Shown here: in pieces, positions 8,619-17,279 of the stretch | Layout of the letters: every line of letters starts with the position of its first letter | Numbering within the stretch: the stretch's first letter is position 1 | Source: an uncultured Aquimarina sp. | GTDB lineage: Bacteria; Bacteroidota; Bacteroidia; Flavobacteriales; Flavobacteriaceae | DNA length: 64,000 bases | Assembly: GCA_947498595.1 (NCBI GenBank) | Contig: CANMKX010000008.1 | Coordinates: 1 to 64,000 of the forward strand | Direction: 5' to 3' | Position numbers and translations under genes: made by a program | Notes under the pieces: generated by a model | Database searches by the model: none | What the model was told of the DNA's origin: nothing | The model's input: the letters and a program-made list of their open reading frames with translations, nothing else

Positions 8619-9419
8619 ATGTATAATTTCGATAGCCAAAAAGTTGCAAGCTACTTAGATAAGATCAAAAAAAATATAGCTACTGTATATAAGTGGACGG
8701 CTAGCTTGGATAAATTAGTACATTTAGGTGTGATTACAATAGAAGAATTGTATGATTTAAATCAACAAACGCTCTATGAAAAAGAAATAGCTATTAAATT
8801 TTTAATAGAGAAAAAGCTACAAGAATATCATATATCTAATAGACCTCTATTTGTTTCATTATGTATGTGGATTATACAAGATTGGGGAGGGATAAAAGGA
8901 GCCAAGCCTGCAACAACTATGCCTAGGATAGATGCATTTATTACTACAGATAAACCTAAATACGAAGCATTACCAAGTGTTTCAAAGGTAGGAATGTTTA
9001 TGTATCCACATAAAAATATAATTTATGATACTCGAGTGATATATGCACTTAATTGGATATTATTAAAACAACAAGCAGGAAGTCATTATTTTCCGATACC
9101 AGGAGGACGCAATTCAAGAATGAATGCTTTTGATATAGAAGTTTTGATACGAGCGTATCACAGTAATAAGTATACTCCTGAAAAAAGATCAGAACTTAAT
9201 AGGCGTAATTATATTGAAACAATAGATAAAGAATTATTTGTAAAAAAAGAAGATGCATATCAACAAGCAATACAGTTGATCGCTAGTGTCAACAAAATAT
9301 TATGGAAAGGAGACAAAGCAAATTATCCTTTTTATACAGAAATGTTGCTGTTTTCTGCTGCGGATGTTGAAATTTTTCATGATATCACAAAAACAATTCA
9401 ACTAAACATCAACAACTAA
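8619..9419 (+). CDS. Hypothetical protein, 266 aa
   Basis: The product has no signal peptide or membrane segment. I do not recognise its family. The N-terminal half is helical and charged (SYLDKIKKNIATVYKWTASLDKL, QTLYEKEIAIKFLIEKKL). The centre and end contain striking, probably conserved stretches: KVGMFMYPHKNIIYDTRVIY, HYFPIPGGRNSRMNAFDIEV and the C-terminal NYPFYTEMLLFSAADVEIF. The R-N-S-R cluster and the histidine in YPHKN could be part of an active or nucleic-acid-binding site, but this is not proven. It is divergent from the gene ending at 8554. Its last 11 bp overlap the convergent membrane protein gene at 9409. Confidence 0.65.
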   Translation: MYNFDSQKVASYLDKIKKNIATVYKWTASLDKLVHLGVITIEELYDLNQQTLYEKEIAIKFLIEKKLQEYHISNRPLFVSLCMWIIQDWGGIKGAKPATTMPRIDAFITTDKPKYEALPSVSKVGMFMYPHKNIIYDTRVIYALNWILLKQQAGSHYFPIPGGRNSRMNAFDIEVLIRAYHSNKYTPEKRSELNRRNYIETIDKELFVKKEDAYQQAIQLIASVNKILWKGDKANYPFYTEMLLFSAADVEIFHDITKTIQLNINN

Positions 9420-9771
9420 AATCTCCGCCACAAAATACAGAAAGCAATAGAATACTAACAAGGCCTAAAAGAATAACCAAAAACGGTAAACCAGCAGAAA
9501 TAGTAGCCCATAAATAACGTTTCATAGAGAAAAAAATCCAACTAAGTGTGATTGAAACTAAAGTAATAGGAGTATAAGATAAAATACTTATTGCTAATAA
9601 AATTGCAAAACTATTATTATCGGAACCAGGACTGTCAAAAAGCATGGCAGAAAACATAGCCATTCCCAAATTTGGAAAAATCAAAACGCCAAAAATAGCA
9701 GACGATATGATTAAAATTATTCTAGTAGTATTTCGTTTTTTATCTATGTTAAGAGTGGGATGTTGAGTCAT
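9409..9771 (-). CDS. Small three- to four-pass membrane protein, unknown
   Basis: This 120-residue protein starts at ATG 9771. After a polar N-terminus (MTQHPTLNIDKKRNTTR) it has hydrophobic segments at about residues 18-42, 55-80 and 88-112. The end is CGGDFSC, with two cysteines. No functional motif is recognisable. It is a lone gene, convergent with the gene at 8619 (11 bp overlap) and divergent from the MATE exporter gene at 9908. Small hydrophobic proteins of this kind are common in Flavobacteriaceae and mostly uncharacterised. Confidence 0.6.
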   Translation of the reverse strand: MTQHPTLNIDKKRNTTRIILIISSAIFGVLIFPNLGMAMFSAMLFDSPGSDNNSFAILLAISILSYTPITLVSITLSWIFFSMKRYLWATISAGLPFLVILLGLVSILLLSVFCGGDFSC

Positions 9772-9907
9772 ATATAAGATTGATGGATGTTAAAACCTTC
9801 AAATTACATAAAAAAATACAACAAAATATTTAGTACTTAAATAAATCTAAAAAATGACTTATTTTACAAGGGAAGATATACCTTTGTTTGACTAAAAGTA
9901 AGAAGAA

Positions 9908-11287
9908 GTGCTACAACAATACACCAAAGAATTTTCATATAATCTCAAGTTAGCAGCACCAGTAATGGCAGGAATGTTAGGCCATACCTTTGTAGGACTT
10001 GTAGATAATATTATGGTAGGACAATTAGGTACAGCAGAGCTTGCCGCAGTGTCTTTAGGAAACAGTTTTATGTTTATAGCAATGTCACTAGGGATAGGTT
10101 TTTCTACGGCAATTACCCCATTGGTTGCAGAAGCAGATGGAGAAGGTAATTTTGCAAAAGGAAAATCGGCACTAAAACATGGATTGTTTTTATGTACAGT
10201 ATTAGGGATCGCTTTATTTTTAGCAGTTTTGGTAGCTAAACCACTCATGTATTTAATGAAACAACCAAAAGAGGTAGTAGAATTAGCTATTCCGTATCTA
10301 GATTTGGTCGCTTTTTCATTAATTCCGATGATAATGTTTCAAGCATTCAAACAATTTTCAGACGGATTATCAATTACTAAGTATCCAATGTATGCAACAT
10401 TAGTTTCTAATATTGTAAATATAGTACTGAATTATCTATTAATCTTTGGGAAATTTGGCTTTCCTGAAATGGGAATAATTGGAGCAGCCATAGGTACTTT
10501 AGTATCTAGAGTAGTTATGATTGCTTTTTTATGGGGAATATTAAGCTATCAAGCAAAAGCAAAAGAATACGTAAAGAATATCAAAATATTTGTTTTAGAA
10601 AAAAGTATGTTAAGTAACCTAATTAAATTAGGATTTCCATCAGCTTTACAAATGTTTTTTGAAGTAGCTATTTTTACAGCTGCAATATGGTTATCAGGAA
10701 TTTTAGGTAAAAATCCACAAGCAGCAAACCAGATAGCACTTAATCTATCATCGATGACCTTTATGGTTGCTATGGGAGTTAGCGTTGCTGCAATGGTACG
10801 CGTAGGAAATCAAAAAGGATTGCAACAATTTAAAGAGTTGAGACGTATTGCATTTTCACTGTTTTTATTAGCTTTTTTATTGGCAGGAGCGTTTGCAGTA
10901 TTGTTTATGTTAGGAAATACCTTATTTCCAAAAATGTATGTAGATTTAGACGATGCCAAAAATTTAATAGATAATACCGAAGTAATTACTATAGCAGCAG
11001 AATTATTATTAGTCGCAGCACTTTTTCAATTGTCAGATGGGGTACAAGTAGTTGTGCTAGGAGCTTTAAGAGGATTACAAGATGTAACCATACCTACAAT
11101 TATTACTTTTGTAGCTTATTGGATCATAGGATTTCCGATATCTTATTATTTGGGATTATACACAGATTTTAAAAGTTCAGGAATATGGATGGGGCTTTTA
11201 GCAGGATTAACAACCTCAGCAATATTATTATTTCTTAGATTTAATTATTTGACTAAAAAATTAATAGCAACAAAAGAACAAGAATAG
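9908..11287 (+). CDS. MATE-family multidrug efflux transporter
   Basis: The product has 459 residues and about twelve membrane segments, the normal size and topology of MATE (NorM/DinF-like) antiporters, which export cationic drugs in exchange for Na+ or H+. The N-terminal lobe begins with KLAAPVMAGMLGHTFVGLVDNIMVGQLGTAELAAVSLGNS, a textbook MATE TM1-TM2 pattern. The second lobe begins with LIKLGFPSALQMFFEVAIF. DGVQVVVLGALRGLQDVTIP in TM10 is also typical. The start is a GTG at 9908, placed after AAGAAGAAG; no in-frame ATG occurs before residue 20. It is a single gene with no regulator adjacent. Confidence 0.93.
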   Translation: MLQQYTKEFSYNLKLAAPVMAGMLGHTFVGLVDNIMVGQLGTAELAAVSLGNSFMFIAMSLGIGFSTAITPLVAEADGEGNFAKGKSALKHGLFLCTVLGIALFLAVLVAKPLMYLMKQPKEVVELAIPYLDLVAFSLIPMIMFQAFKQFSDGLSITKYPMYATLVSNIVNIVLNYLLIFGKFGFPEMGIIGAAIGTLVSRVVMIAFLWGILSYQAKAKEYVKNIKIFVLEKSMLSNLIKLGFPSALQMFFEVAIFTAAIWLSGILGKNPQAANQIALNLSSMTFMVAMGVSVAAMVRVGNQKGLQQFKELRRIAFSLFLLAFLLAGAFAVLFMLGNTLFPKMYVDLDDAKNLIDNTEVITIAAELLLVAALFQLSDGVQVVVLGALRGLQDVTIPTIITFVAYWIIGFPISYYLGLYTDFKSSGIWMGLLAGLTTSAILLFLRFNYLTKKLIATKEQE

Positions 11288-11322
11288 CTGTTATAAAACT
11301 ACCATAAGTATAAAAACCTTTG

Positions 11323-11330
11323 TAGTTTTG
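11323..11330 (+). promoter_or_regulatory. Bacteroidetes-type -7 box (TAGTTTTG)
   Basis: The sequence matches the TAnnTTTG box seen in Bacteroidetes promoters and lies 29 bp before the start at 11360. No good -33 TTG box was found at the ideal spacing. Confidence 0.4.
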
Positions 11331-11359
11331 AAAATCTAACAAATAGAGATTACAATATT

Positions 11360-11590
11360 ATGGAAATTCCAAAATTCCTATTAGGAGATAACACAGATTA
11401 TCCAGAAGCAATATTTATCATACATACCGATTTTCCTAGGTTTATATTAAATCTAGCGAATGATGAGGTTGAATGGTTAGAAGAGTTTGATAAAAGTGAT
11501 GAAGAAGAATTAGAAAATGAAGCAGAAGTATTGTTTAAGAAAGCAAATGACTTTTATGATCGTGAGATTGCTAGATACGAAGAAAACTAG
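11360..11590 (+). CDS. Small acidic hypothetical protein
   Basis: This 76-residue soluble protein starts at ATG 11360. It is strongly acidic, with DEVEWLEEFDKSDEEELENEAEVLF in its centre and a mixed-charge helix KKANDFYDREIARYEEN at the end. The N-terminus, PKFLLGDNTDYPEAIFIIHTDFPRFI, looks like a short beta unit. The pattern fits small conserved flavobacterial proteins of unknown function. A TAnnTTTG promoter box lies just upstream and the gene is apparently monocistronic. Its function cannot be told from the sequence. Confidence 0.7.
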   Translation: MEIPKFLLGDNTDYPEAIFIIHTDFPRFILNLANDEVEWLEEFDKSDEEELENEAEVLFKKANDFYDREIARYEEN

Positions 11591-11701
11591 TCACGTTTTA
11601 CCAAGCAAATTTTGATATAAAATTTAGCCATAGCAAAAACAACTCGCTTTGATGCCTATTTGATAACTACGCCCCGATAAACTCATTAAAAACTAACTTT
11701 T

Positions 11702-12271
11702 ATGGAACAATTACTCCAATACGATACAGATCTTTTTCTGTTTTTAAATAACCTAGGAACACCAGCTTGGGATGGTTTTTGGATTTTTATGTCAGATAAA
11801 TTTTATCAAATACCTCTGTATCTTGTTTTATTGTATTTGGTATATAAAAAATATGGAGTCAAGGGAACATTATTTACGATGTTAGCGATAGCATTGTTAA
11901 TAGCAGCAACAGATCAAACCGCAAACTTATTTAAAAATGTGCTATTCAAACGTCCAAGGCCATGTAGAGTAGAAAGTGTGATCGAATTAGGAAGATTTTT
12001 GGCAGAACGATGTGGTCGTCATGGATATTTTTCGGCACATGCAGCAAGTTCTATGGGATTGGCATTTTTTATAGGAGCACTCTTTAAAAAAGAATATAAA
12101 TATCTATTTGCATTCATGATAATATGGGCAGTAATAGTAGGTTATAGTAGAATATATTTAGGAGTACATTATCCAGGAGATGTAATAACAGGAATGATTA
12201 TCGGTAGTATATACGGTACATTATTTTTTAAATTACAGCAGTTCTTTTTAAAGAAATGGGTAACTTCATAA
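11702..12271 (+). CDS. PAP2-superfamily membrane phosphatase
   Basis: This 189-residue membrane protein has the three phosphatase signature blocks: KNVLFKRPRPCR (K-x6-RP), YFSAHAASSMG (usually PSGH, here SAHA) and YSRIYLGVHYPGDV (SR-x5-H-x3-D). Five to six hydrophobic segments surround them. The family dephosphorylates lipid phosphates such as phosphatidic acid or undecaprenyl pyrophosphate on the outer face of the inner membrane. Which lipid this one uses is unknown. It is followed by a strong terminator and appears to be a single gene. Confidence 0.9.
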   Translation: MEQLLQYDTDLFLFLNNLGTPAWDGFWIFMSDKFYQIPLYLVLLYLVYKKYGVKGTLFTMLAIALLIAATDQTANLFKNVLFKRPRPCRVESVIELGRFLAERCGRHGYFSAHAASSMGLAFFIGALFKKEYKYLFAFMIIWAVIVGYSRIYLGVHYPGDVITGMIIGSIYGTLFFKLQQFFLKKWVTS

Positions 12272-12291
12272 AAAAATAAATAGAAATAAGG

Positions 12292-12333
12292 AAAAGCCCT
12301 TGTAAACACAATTGTTTACAAGGGCTTTTTTTT
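12292..12333 (+). terminator. Strong terminator after PAP2 gene
   Basis: AAAAGCCCTTGTAAACA pairs perfectly with TGTTTACAAGGGCTTTT across a CAAT loop, followed by a T-run. It isolates the hcp-effector operon downstream from PAP2 transcription. Confidence 0.9.
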
Positions 12334-12390
12334 GATGCTATATGTTTTTATTACATAATATAAATATGGTGGTAAAACCGTAGCGAAAAC

Positions 12391-12422
12391 ACTGTTTAAA
12401 ATGCTATGTTTGTGTAAACAGT
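12391..12422 (+). promoter_or_regulatory. Inverted repeat upstream of hcp
   Basis: ACTGTTTA at 12391-12398 and TAAACAGT at 12415-12422 form an 8-bp inverted repeat with a 16-nt spacer, about 80 bp before the hcp start. It could be an operator or an RNA hairpin in the 5' leader of the secretion operon. Confidence 0.35.
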
Positions 12423-12503
12423 TTTATTTATAAATAATGAGGTTAGAGAAAAATCAAAATGCTTATAAATTGATTTTTTTTTCGATGCTCATGAGTGTAT
12501 TAT

Positions 12504-13220
12504 ATGAGTTATGTAGCAAAATTATTCGTTTTTGGTCAAGAACGAGAAGTTGTGAATGCAGCGATTACTTACCATCGATTAATAAACAATCGAACAGGAA
12601 GAGCAGATGGTGAACCTCAAGGCGGACTTATTGATCTAGAAATACTATCCAGTTATGAGGACGATAGTTTAGCAAGATGGATAATCAATGAGCCAGAAGA
12701 TAAACTTTGTACCTTAACCAAAGGAGCGTTGGTCTTTTATAAAGAATCATTTAACAATCCACCTGCTTTTACCTATAAGTTTAACGATGCAGCATTAATA
12801 AAGTATAGCGAAGAGTTTTCTGCTCAAGATGATACACCAATGACGCTCAAAATGACTATTTCTCCAGCCATTCAGGAATACAAAGAACAAACAGTCGTTA
12901 AACATTGGCAAGAAAACTGGACGCCTCCTAGTGAGAAAACACCTTATCAAGCAGTAGAAAATAAAGAATTACAACTGACCAAAGCTCATTTTGAAGACTT
13001 GGACGGAAATCCTATAAGTGCAGATTTTATAGGAGATTCTATATTGGTTATCGAAACACAAAATAGACAAGGAGAAAAATTAGACATAGATTTAGCAGAT
13101 AAAAACCATGATTTCATTTATAAAGGAAAAAAACTTAAAGACGATGTACTCACCTCCATTACTATAACAGGAGATAGCACCAAAATACCATTAACCATCA
13201 TTCAACAAGTATCGTTATGA
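12504..13220 (+). CDS. tssD: Type VI secretion Hcp/TssD with C-terminal extension
   Basis: Residues 1 to about 130 match the Bacteroidetes Hcp (TssD) pattern: SYVAKLFVFGQEREVVNAAITY, a middle section PQGGLIDLEILSSYEDDSL, then FYKESFNNPPAFTYKFNDAALIKYSEEF and LKMTISPAIQEY. Hcp forms the hexameric tube of the type VI apparatus and often carries effectors. A further 110 residues follow the Hcp fold (from about KELQLTKAHFEDLDGNPIS), with beta-rich character, so this is an extended Hcp. The ATG at 12504 is chosen over an in-frame GTG at 12495 because family members begin MSF/MSY. The stop overlaps the protease gene by 4 bp. No other secretion-apparatus gene is in the window, so this is an orphan hcp-effector island. 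Confidence 0.88.
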   Translation: MSYVAKLFVFGQEREVVNAAITYHRLINNRTGRADGEPQGGLIDLEILSSYEDDSLARWIINEPEDKLCTLTKGALVFYKESFNNPPAFTYKFNDAALIKYSEEFSAQDDTPMTLKMTISPAIQEYKEQTVVKHWQENWTPPSEKTPYQAVENKELQLTKAHFEDLDGNPISADFIGDSILVIETQNRQGEKLDIDLADKNHDFIYKGKKLKDDVLTSITITGDSTKIPLTIIQQVSL

Positions 13221-15172
13221 AAATGATCCGTATCTCCGAGACAGGAAACCCATCCAATTATATAGAAATACCAGCATTAGAACGTATTCGATTACAAGCA
13301 GCGGTTTCTTTTTATCGATCACAACAGCACCTAGCAGGAAACTATGGCGTAAAAGACACAGACTATACAGGAACGTTTGGCTTTGATCGTTTTGATAAAA
13401 AAATCATGGGCGAAGGATTAGCCGAAGATTATGCTAGAGTAGCAGAAATAAAAACAGCAGAAAAAGTAGCAGGAAATAGCTACCAGCATTTATGTGCCTA
13501 TATTTCTCTATACCCACCCAATACAGAAGGAAACAAAACCACGGCTACGGTATACGCAAAATTACAACCTAGTAAAAATTTCGGAAATCAAGACAAAGAA
13601 CCCACATATAGCTTGATAGGATTTGTAAGCAGTGATCCCACAGCAATATCAATAGTAGGTAGTGATGAAGACGAATTGCAACGCGCATACCTCACTATGG
13701 AAGACGAAACCAAAGAGCATCATGGACTCAATTACAGTCCGTTTGCCAAAATAACCTTAGAATGCTTAAAACCTTTTGAAGAAGCAGTCACAATTACTGC
13801 AATCAATGTAGATAAAGAAATTATAGGCACCCTAATTTGTTACCCCAATGCAGCACGATACACAACTGTAATCCAACCTGTAGAAATAAGTTTTGGAACT
13901 ATAGAAAGTCAATCCGTAACCAAAGTACCAAATACAAGTTTTAGTCATGAACTACTAAAGAGTTTTAATACCACCTCATTTAATCAAGCATTTATCAATG
14001 CAACATTAGCACCAACAACCCACAAAATTGTATTGAAAAACAGTCAATTTGCTCCTTTTTTCATGCAAACCCCAACAGGGAAAAAAGGATTAAAAAGTGA
14101 AAATCATGCAACTCAATACAATACTTTAATCGAAAGCAGGTATGCAGCTTTGTTAGTAGACCAAGGAGCTTTAAACAAGCTAGAAGAAAAATTAAAAGAA
14201 AAAGGACAAGCCATGCTAGAAGCGTTTGATCGTAGATATCGTTTTAAAAGCAATCGATCATTAGCGTATGTCAAAGAGTTAAAAGAAGAAAAGTATGTAA
14301 CTAATATTCTAGAACATCGCAATGTAAAACCAGCCTTTGAAGAATACAAAAAAGCTAGAGCAGCATACGATGAGCTTAAAGGAGAAAATAGCGATGTATC
14401 TCTAAATAAAACACATACCATACATGTTTTTATTACCCGGGATGTCGATCAAGCCTATAACAATGCCGCAGCATACTCCAAAGTAGGATCAGGAGTAGTA
14501 CATCTTTTTAAATCCTTATTAGAACATCGTACAGCCATTTCAGGAACCCTTCATGAGATAGGGCACAGTTTAGGGCTTAAACACACCTTTTCAAACGAAT
14601 TAGAAAAAACAGTCATACGCGAAAAAGGTGTTGTATATAAAAGTGATTTAGAGAAAGAAATAGAAATAAATAAGAAGGATTTAGAAAATTTGCTAGAGCA
14701 ATTAAAAAACGTGAAGACTGATAACTTTGAGTATCAAATAAAAACACTAAATAGTAAATATACATTATTAAATAAAAACTTAATAAAAAAAGAGAATTTC
14801 TTGATAAATATAAATTATTTGGAAACCTTTTTTATGAGAGATATGGAATCAATAGTTAATATAGAGAATGGATTAGAAAATATTAAACGATTAGCATATA
14901 AAACTTCTTTAGATATTAAAAATGAGATGTATAGTTTAGAGAAAAAATTACAAATAGCAGAAAAACAAATTGAAGCTGCTCAAAATAGTAGACTATACAA
15001 TCGTAAAAAGAAACAATCCTATACATTGGAGAATTATATGGATTATCATTTAAAGAGTAATGGAGAAGAGAATAGTAAGGTAGAACGTAAAATATTTTAT
15101 CATTGGCAATGGGAGCAAATGAGAGAATTAGGGAATAATGTTAAGTATTTAAAAGAAATAAATAAACAATGA
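13217..15172 (+). CDS. Metzincin-type metalloprotease, probable Hcp-delivered effector
   Basis: This 651-residue protein lacks a signal peptide. It contains HEIGHSLGLKHTF (His446, Glu447, His450, His456), the extended zinc motif HExxHxxGxxH of metzincins. A likely Met-turn, NYMDYH with Met608, lies far downstream. Between them is a charged, probably coiled-coil stretch of about 140 residues (around 462-600: DLEKEIEINKKDLENLLEQL, NEMYSLEKKLQIAEKQIEAA), an unusual insertion at the active site. The N-terminal 300 residues are unrecognised and may bind the Hcp extension. The 4-bp overlaps with hcp upstream and the first lipoprotein downstream argue strongly for an effector-immunity unit. The likely target is proteins in the periplasm of a rival, because the candidate immunity proteins are lipoproteins. 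Confidence 0.8.
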   Translation: MKMIRISETGNPSNYIEIPALERIRLQAAVSFYRSQQHLAGNYGVKDTDYTGTFGFDRFDKKIMGEGLAEDYARVAEIKTAEKVAGNSYQHLCAYISLYPPNTEGNKTTATVYAKLQPSKNFGNQDKEPTYSLIGFVSSDPTAISIVGSDEDELQRAYLTMEDETKEHHGLNYSPFAKITLECLKPFEEAVTITAINVDKEIIGTLICYPNAARYTTVIQPVEISFGTIESQSVTKVPNTSFSHELLKSFNTTSFNQAFINATLAPTTHKIVLKNSQFAPFFMQTPTGKKGLKSENHATQYNTLIESRYAALLVDQGALNKLEEKLKEKGQAMLEAFDRRYRFKSNRSLAYVKELKEEKYVTNILEHRNVKPAFEEYKKARAAYDELKGENSDVSLNKTHTIHVFITRDVDQAYNNAAAYSKVGSGVVHLFKSLLEHRTAISGTLHEIGHSLGLKHTFSNELEKTVIREKGVVYKSDLEKEIEINKKDLENLLEQLKNVKTDNFEYQIKTLNSKYTLLNKNLIKKENFLININYLETFFMRDMESIVNIENGLENIKRLAYKTSLDIKNEMYSLEKKLQIAEKQIEAAQNSRLYNRKKKQSYTLENYMDYHLKSNGEENSKVERKIFYHWQWEQMRELGNNVKYLKEINKQ

Positions 15173-15690
15173 TAAAAAAAATCATACTGTTAATTGGGGT
15201 ATTATTGTTAATCACTTCATGTAGTCGTAGTATATATTATGCTTATCAAAGAGGAGATATTTATGCTACTTTAGAGTTAACAAAAAGGAATGATATAATT
15301 TATAGGACAAAATCTGATTTATATAATAACAATTATTTATATATAGATGCAATTAATTTAAAGGAAAGAAACGAAAAGTATGTTTCTATAGGAGAATCAT
15401 TTACTTTATCATATATAAATATTAATGGCGAATATAAAGCATGTTTTCCTTTAATAACAGAAAATTTAATATGGAGTAGTTATATTACGTATAAGAAAAA
15501 ATCTGATAGCTTAAGTTTATTATGGACACCAGAAATTAAAAAGAAACTATTAAAAGAACCCTGCTTCAAAGAAACAGGAATCACATGGTTTCCTCCGTAT
15601 TTAAAAAGGATCAAGAAAATAGACTATAAAAAGTTTAAATTACCCTATAAAAAGAAGTATTTAAGAACGATGAACCCTAAACATAGGTAG
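15169..15690 (+). CDS. Candidate lipoprotein immunity, copy 1 of 6
   Basis: This 173-residue lipoprotein overlaps the protease gene by 4 bp. The signal is IKKIILLIGVLLLITSC with the lipobox Cys at about 18, followed by SRSIYYAYQRG. It differs from copies 2-6 at its first residues (MIKKIIL in place of MRITF), so it is the array's junction copy. The variable centre holds ISIGESFTL-like and CFPLITENLIW segments. It ends with the family's invariant tail, from EPCFKETGITWFPPYL to a basic stretch finishing TMNPKHR. Two cysteines after the lipobox (in ACFPL and EPCF) are kept in all copies and may pair. Anchoring in the membrane would place it in the periplasm, where it could block the protease. Confidence 0.72.
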   Translation: MIKKIILLIGVLLLITSCSRSIYYAYQRGDIYATLELTKRNDIIYRTKSDLYNNNYLYIDAINLKERNEKYVSIGESFTLSYININGEYKACFPLITENLIWSSYITYKKKSDSLSLLWTPEIKKKLLKEPCFKETGITWFPPYLKRIKKIDYKKFKLPYKKKYLRTMNPKHR

Positions 15691-15692
15691 AT

Positions 15693-16241
15693 ATGCGGAT
15701 TACGTTTTTAATAGTCATTTTATTAATAACTATTTCTTGTAATCGTAGTATATATTATGCCTACGAAAAGGGAGGAACTTATGCTACTTTAGAGTTTTCA
15801 AAAGATAAACACATTATTTATAGAGCAAAATCTGATGAAAATTATAAACCTAATTTAGGAACTTGGAGTAAAGAATATGTCTATTTAAACTCTCAAGATG
15901 TAGATGAAGAAGATAATGACTTCATAGCAATTCGTGAAAACTTTATATTAGAATATATTATAGATTTAGAAGAAGAAAGTAATAGATCCTGTTTTTCAAC
16001 AATGACAACTGATTTTTTATGGAATAGCTATGTAAAATATAAAAAAGTAACATCTGATAGTTTAATTTTAATTTGGTCAAATGAGCGTTATGAAAATTTG
16101 AAAAAAGAGCCTTGTTTTGAAGAAAGTGGAATCACATGGTTTCCTCCATATTTAAAAAGAATCAAAAAAATAGACTATAAAAAGTTTAAGTTACCCTATA
16201 AGAAAAAATATTTAAAAACGATGAATCCTAAACATAGGTAG
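15693..16241 (+). CDS. Candidate lipoprotein immunity, copy 2 of 6
   Basis: This 182-residue paralogue starts 2 bp after copy 1. Signal and lipobox: RITFLIVILLITISC, then NRSIYYAYEKGGTYATLEF. Its variable middle is the most acidic of the set (DVDEEDNDFIAIRENF, IIDLEEESN). The conserved block CFSTMTTDFLWNSYVKYKK follows, then the family tail EPCFEESGITWFPPYL and the basic end. It lacks the LLWTPEIKKKLLK segment shared by copies 1, 5 and 6, having LIWSNERYENLKK in its place. The near-identical tail beside a divergent core suggests recombination between copies. Confidence 0.7.
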   Translation: MRITFLIVILLITISCNRSIYYAYEKGGTYATLEFSKDKHIIYRAKSDENYKPNLGTWSKEYVYLNSQDVDEEDNDFIAIRENFILEYIIDLEEESNRSCFSTMTTDFLWNSYVKYKKVTSDSLILIWSNERYENLKKEPCFEESGITWFPPYLKRIKKIDYKKFKLPYKKKYLKTMNPKHR

Positions 16242-16243
16242 GT

Positions 16244-16762
16244 ATGCGGATTACGTTTTTTATATTAATATCATTAACGACTATTTCATGCAGTCATAGC
16301 TTATACTATGCTTATGAAGATGAAAATTCATATTGTACTTTTGAAGTTACAAAAGGGAATAATGTTATCTATAGAGGGAAATCAAATAAATATAAAGAAA
16401 AAAAGTATATTCATATAAAAAGTTCTAGCTATGAAGATAAGAAAATTAGACTAATTGCTGGATTTGTTTTACAGTATTTAGAAGAATCTAATGACGAAAA
16501 TGTAAGAATATGTTTTTCTAAATTTATCAACAATGATTTAAATACGTTCTATACTTCTTTTGTTAAATATAATTTTGAGAACAAAGATAGTTTAGCAATT
16601 GAAACATCACAAGATAAAATTTTTAGAGAACCTTGCTTCAAAAAAACAGGAATCACATGGTTTCCTCCGTATTTAAAAAAGATCAAGAAAATAGACTATA
16701 AAAAGTTTAGGTTACCTTATAAGAAAAAGTATTTAAGAACGATGAATCCTAAACATAGGTAG
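16244..16762 (+). CDS. Candidate lipoprotein immunity, copy 3 of 6
   Basis: This 172-residue paralogue begins MRITFFILISLTTISC, a signal sequence shared exactly with copies 5 and 6. It then reads SHSLYYAYEDENSYCTFEV, with an additional cysteine (YCTF) not seen in the others. The core is the most divergent (KSSSYEDKKIRLIAGFVLQYL, then CFSKFINNDLNTFYTSFVKY). The conserved tail EPCFKKTGITWFPPYL and basic end are intact. It is separated by 2 bp from both neighbours. No function beyond the immunity inference can be read from it. Confidence 0.7.
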   Translation: MRITFFILISLTTISCSHSLYYAYEDENSYCTFEVTKGNNVIYRGKSNKYKEKKYIHIKSSSYEDKKIRLIAGFVLQYLEESNDENVRICFSKFINNDLNTFYTSFVKYNFENKDSLAIETSQDKIFREPCFKKTGITWFPPYLKKIKKIDYKKFRLPYKKKYLRTMNPKHR

Positions 16763-16764
16763 GT

Positions 16765-17277
16765 ATGCGGATTACGTTTTTGATATTCATATTATTAGTA
16801 ACTTCTTGTAGTAGAGGTATATATTATGCTTATGAAAAAGATGGAACTTATGCTACTTTAGAGTTAACAAAAATGAATGATATAATTTATAGAACAAATG
16901 CTAAAGAAGAAATAAAAAAATACTTATATATTAAAACTCAGAATATTAAAAATTATAATGATGATGTCTTAACAATCGGTGAAGCTTTTTTAATATTATA
17001 CACAGATTTAAATAAAGAAGATTATGAAGTTTGTTTTTCTAAACATACAGAAAAATTATTATGGAATAGTTATATAAATTATACAAAAATTAATGTTGAT
17101 AGTTTAATACTTTCAAAAGTAGATGAAGATCAGTTGTTAAAAGAACCATGCTTCAAAGAAACAGGAATCAGATGGTTTCCTCCGTATTTAAAAAGAATCA
17201 AAAAAATAGACTATAAAAAATTTAAGTTACCCTATAAGAAAAAATATTTAAAAACGATGAATCCTAAACATAGGTAG
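16765..17277 (+). CDS. Candidate lipoprotein immunity, copy 4 of 6
   Basis: At 170 residues this is the shortest copy. The signal is RITFLIFILLVTSC, then SRGIYYAYEKDGTYATLELT. The core includes TIGEAFLILYTDLNKEDYEVCFSKHTEKLLWNSYINYTK and SLILSKVDEDQLLK. The tail reads EPCFKETGIRWFPPYL, with Arg where the other copies have Thr, followed by the shared basic end. Spacing to the neighbours is again 2 bp. Confidence 0.7.
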   Translation: MRITFLIFILLVTSCSRGIYYAYEKDGTYATLELTKMNDIIYRTNAKEEIKKYLYIKTQNIKNYNDDVLTIGEAFLILYTDLNKEDYEVCFSKHTEKLLWNSYINYTKINVDSLILSKVDEDQLLKEPCFKETGIRWFPPYLKRIKKIDYKKFKLPYKKKYLKTMNPKHR

Positions 17278-17279
17278 GT

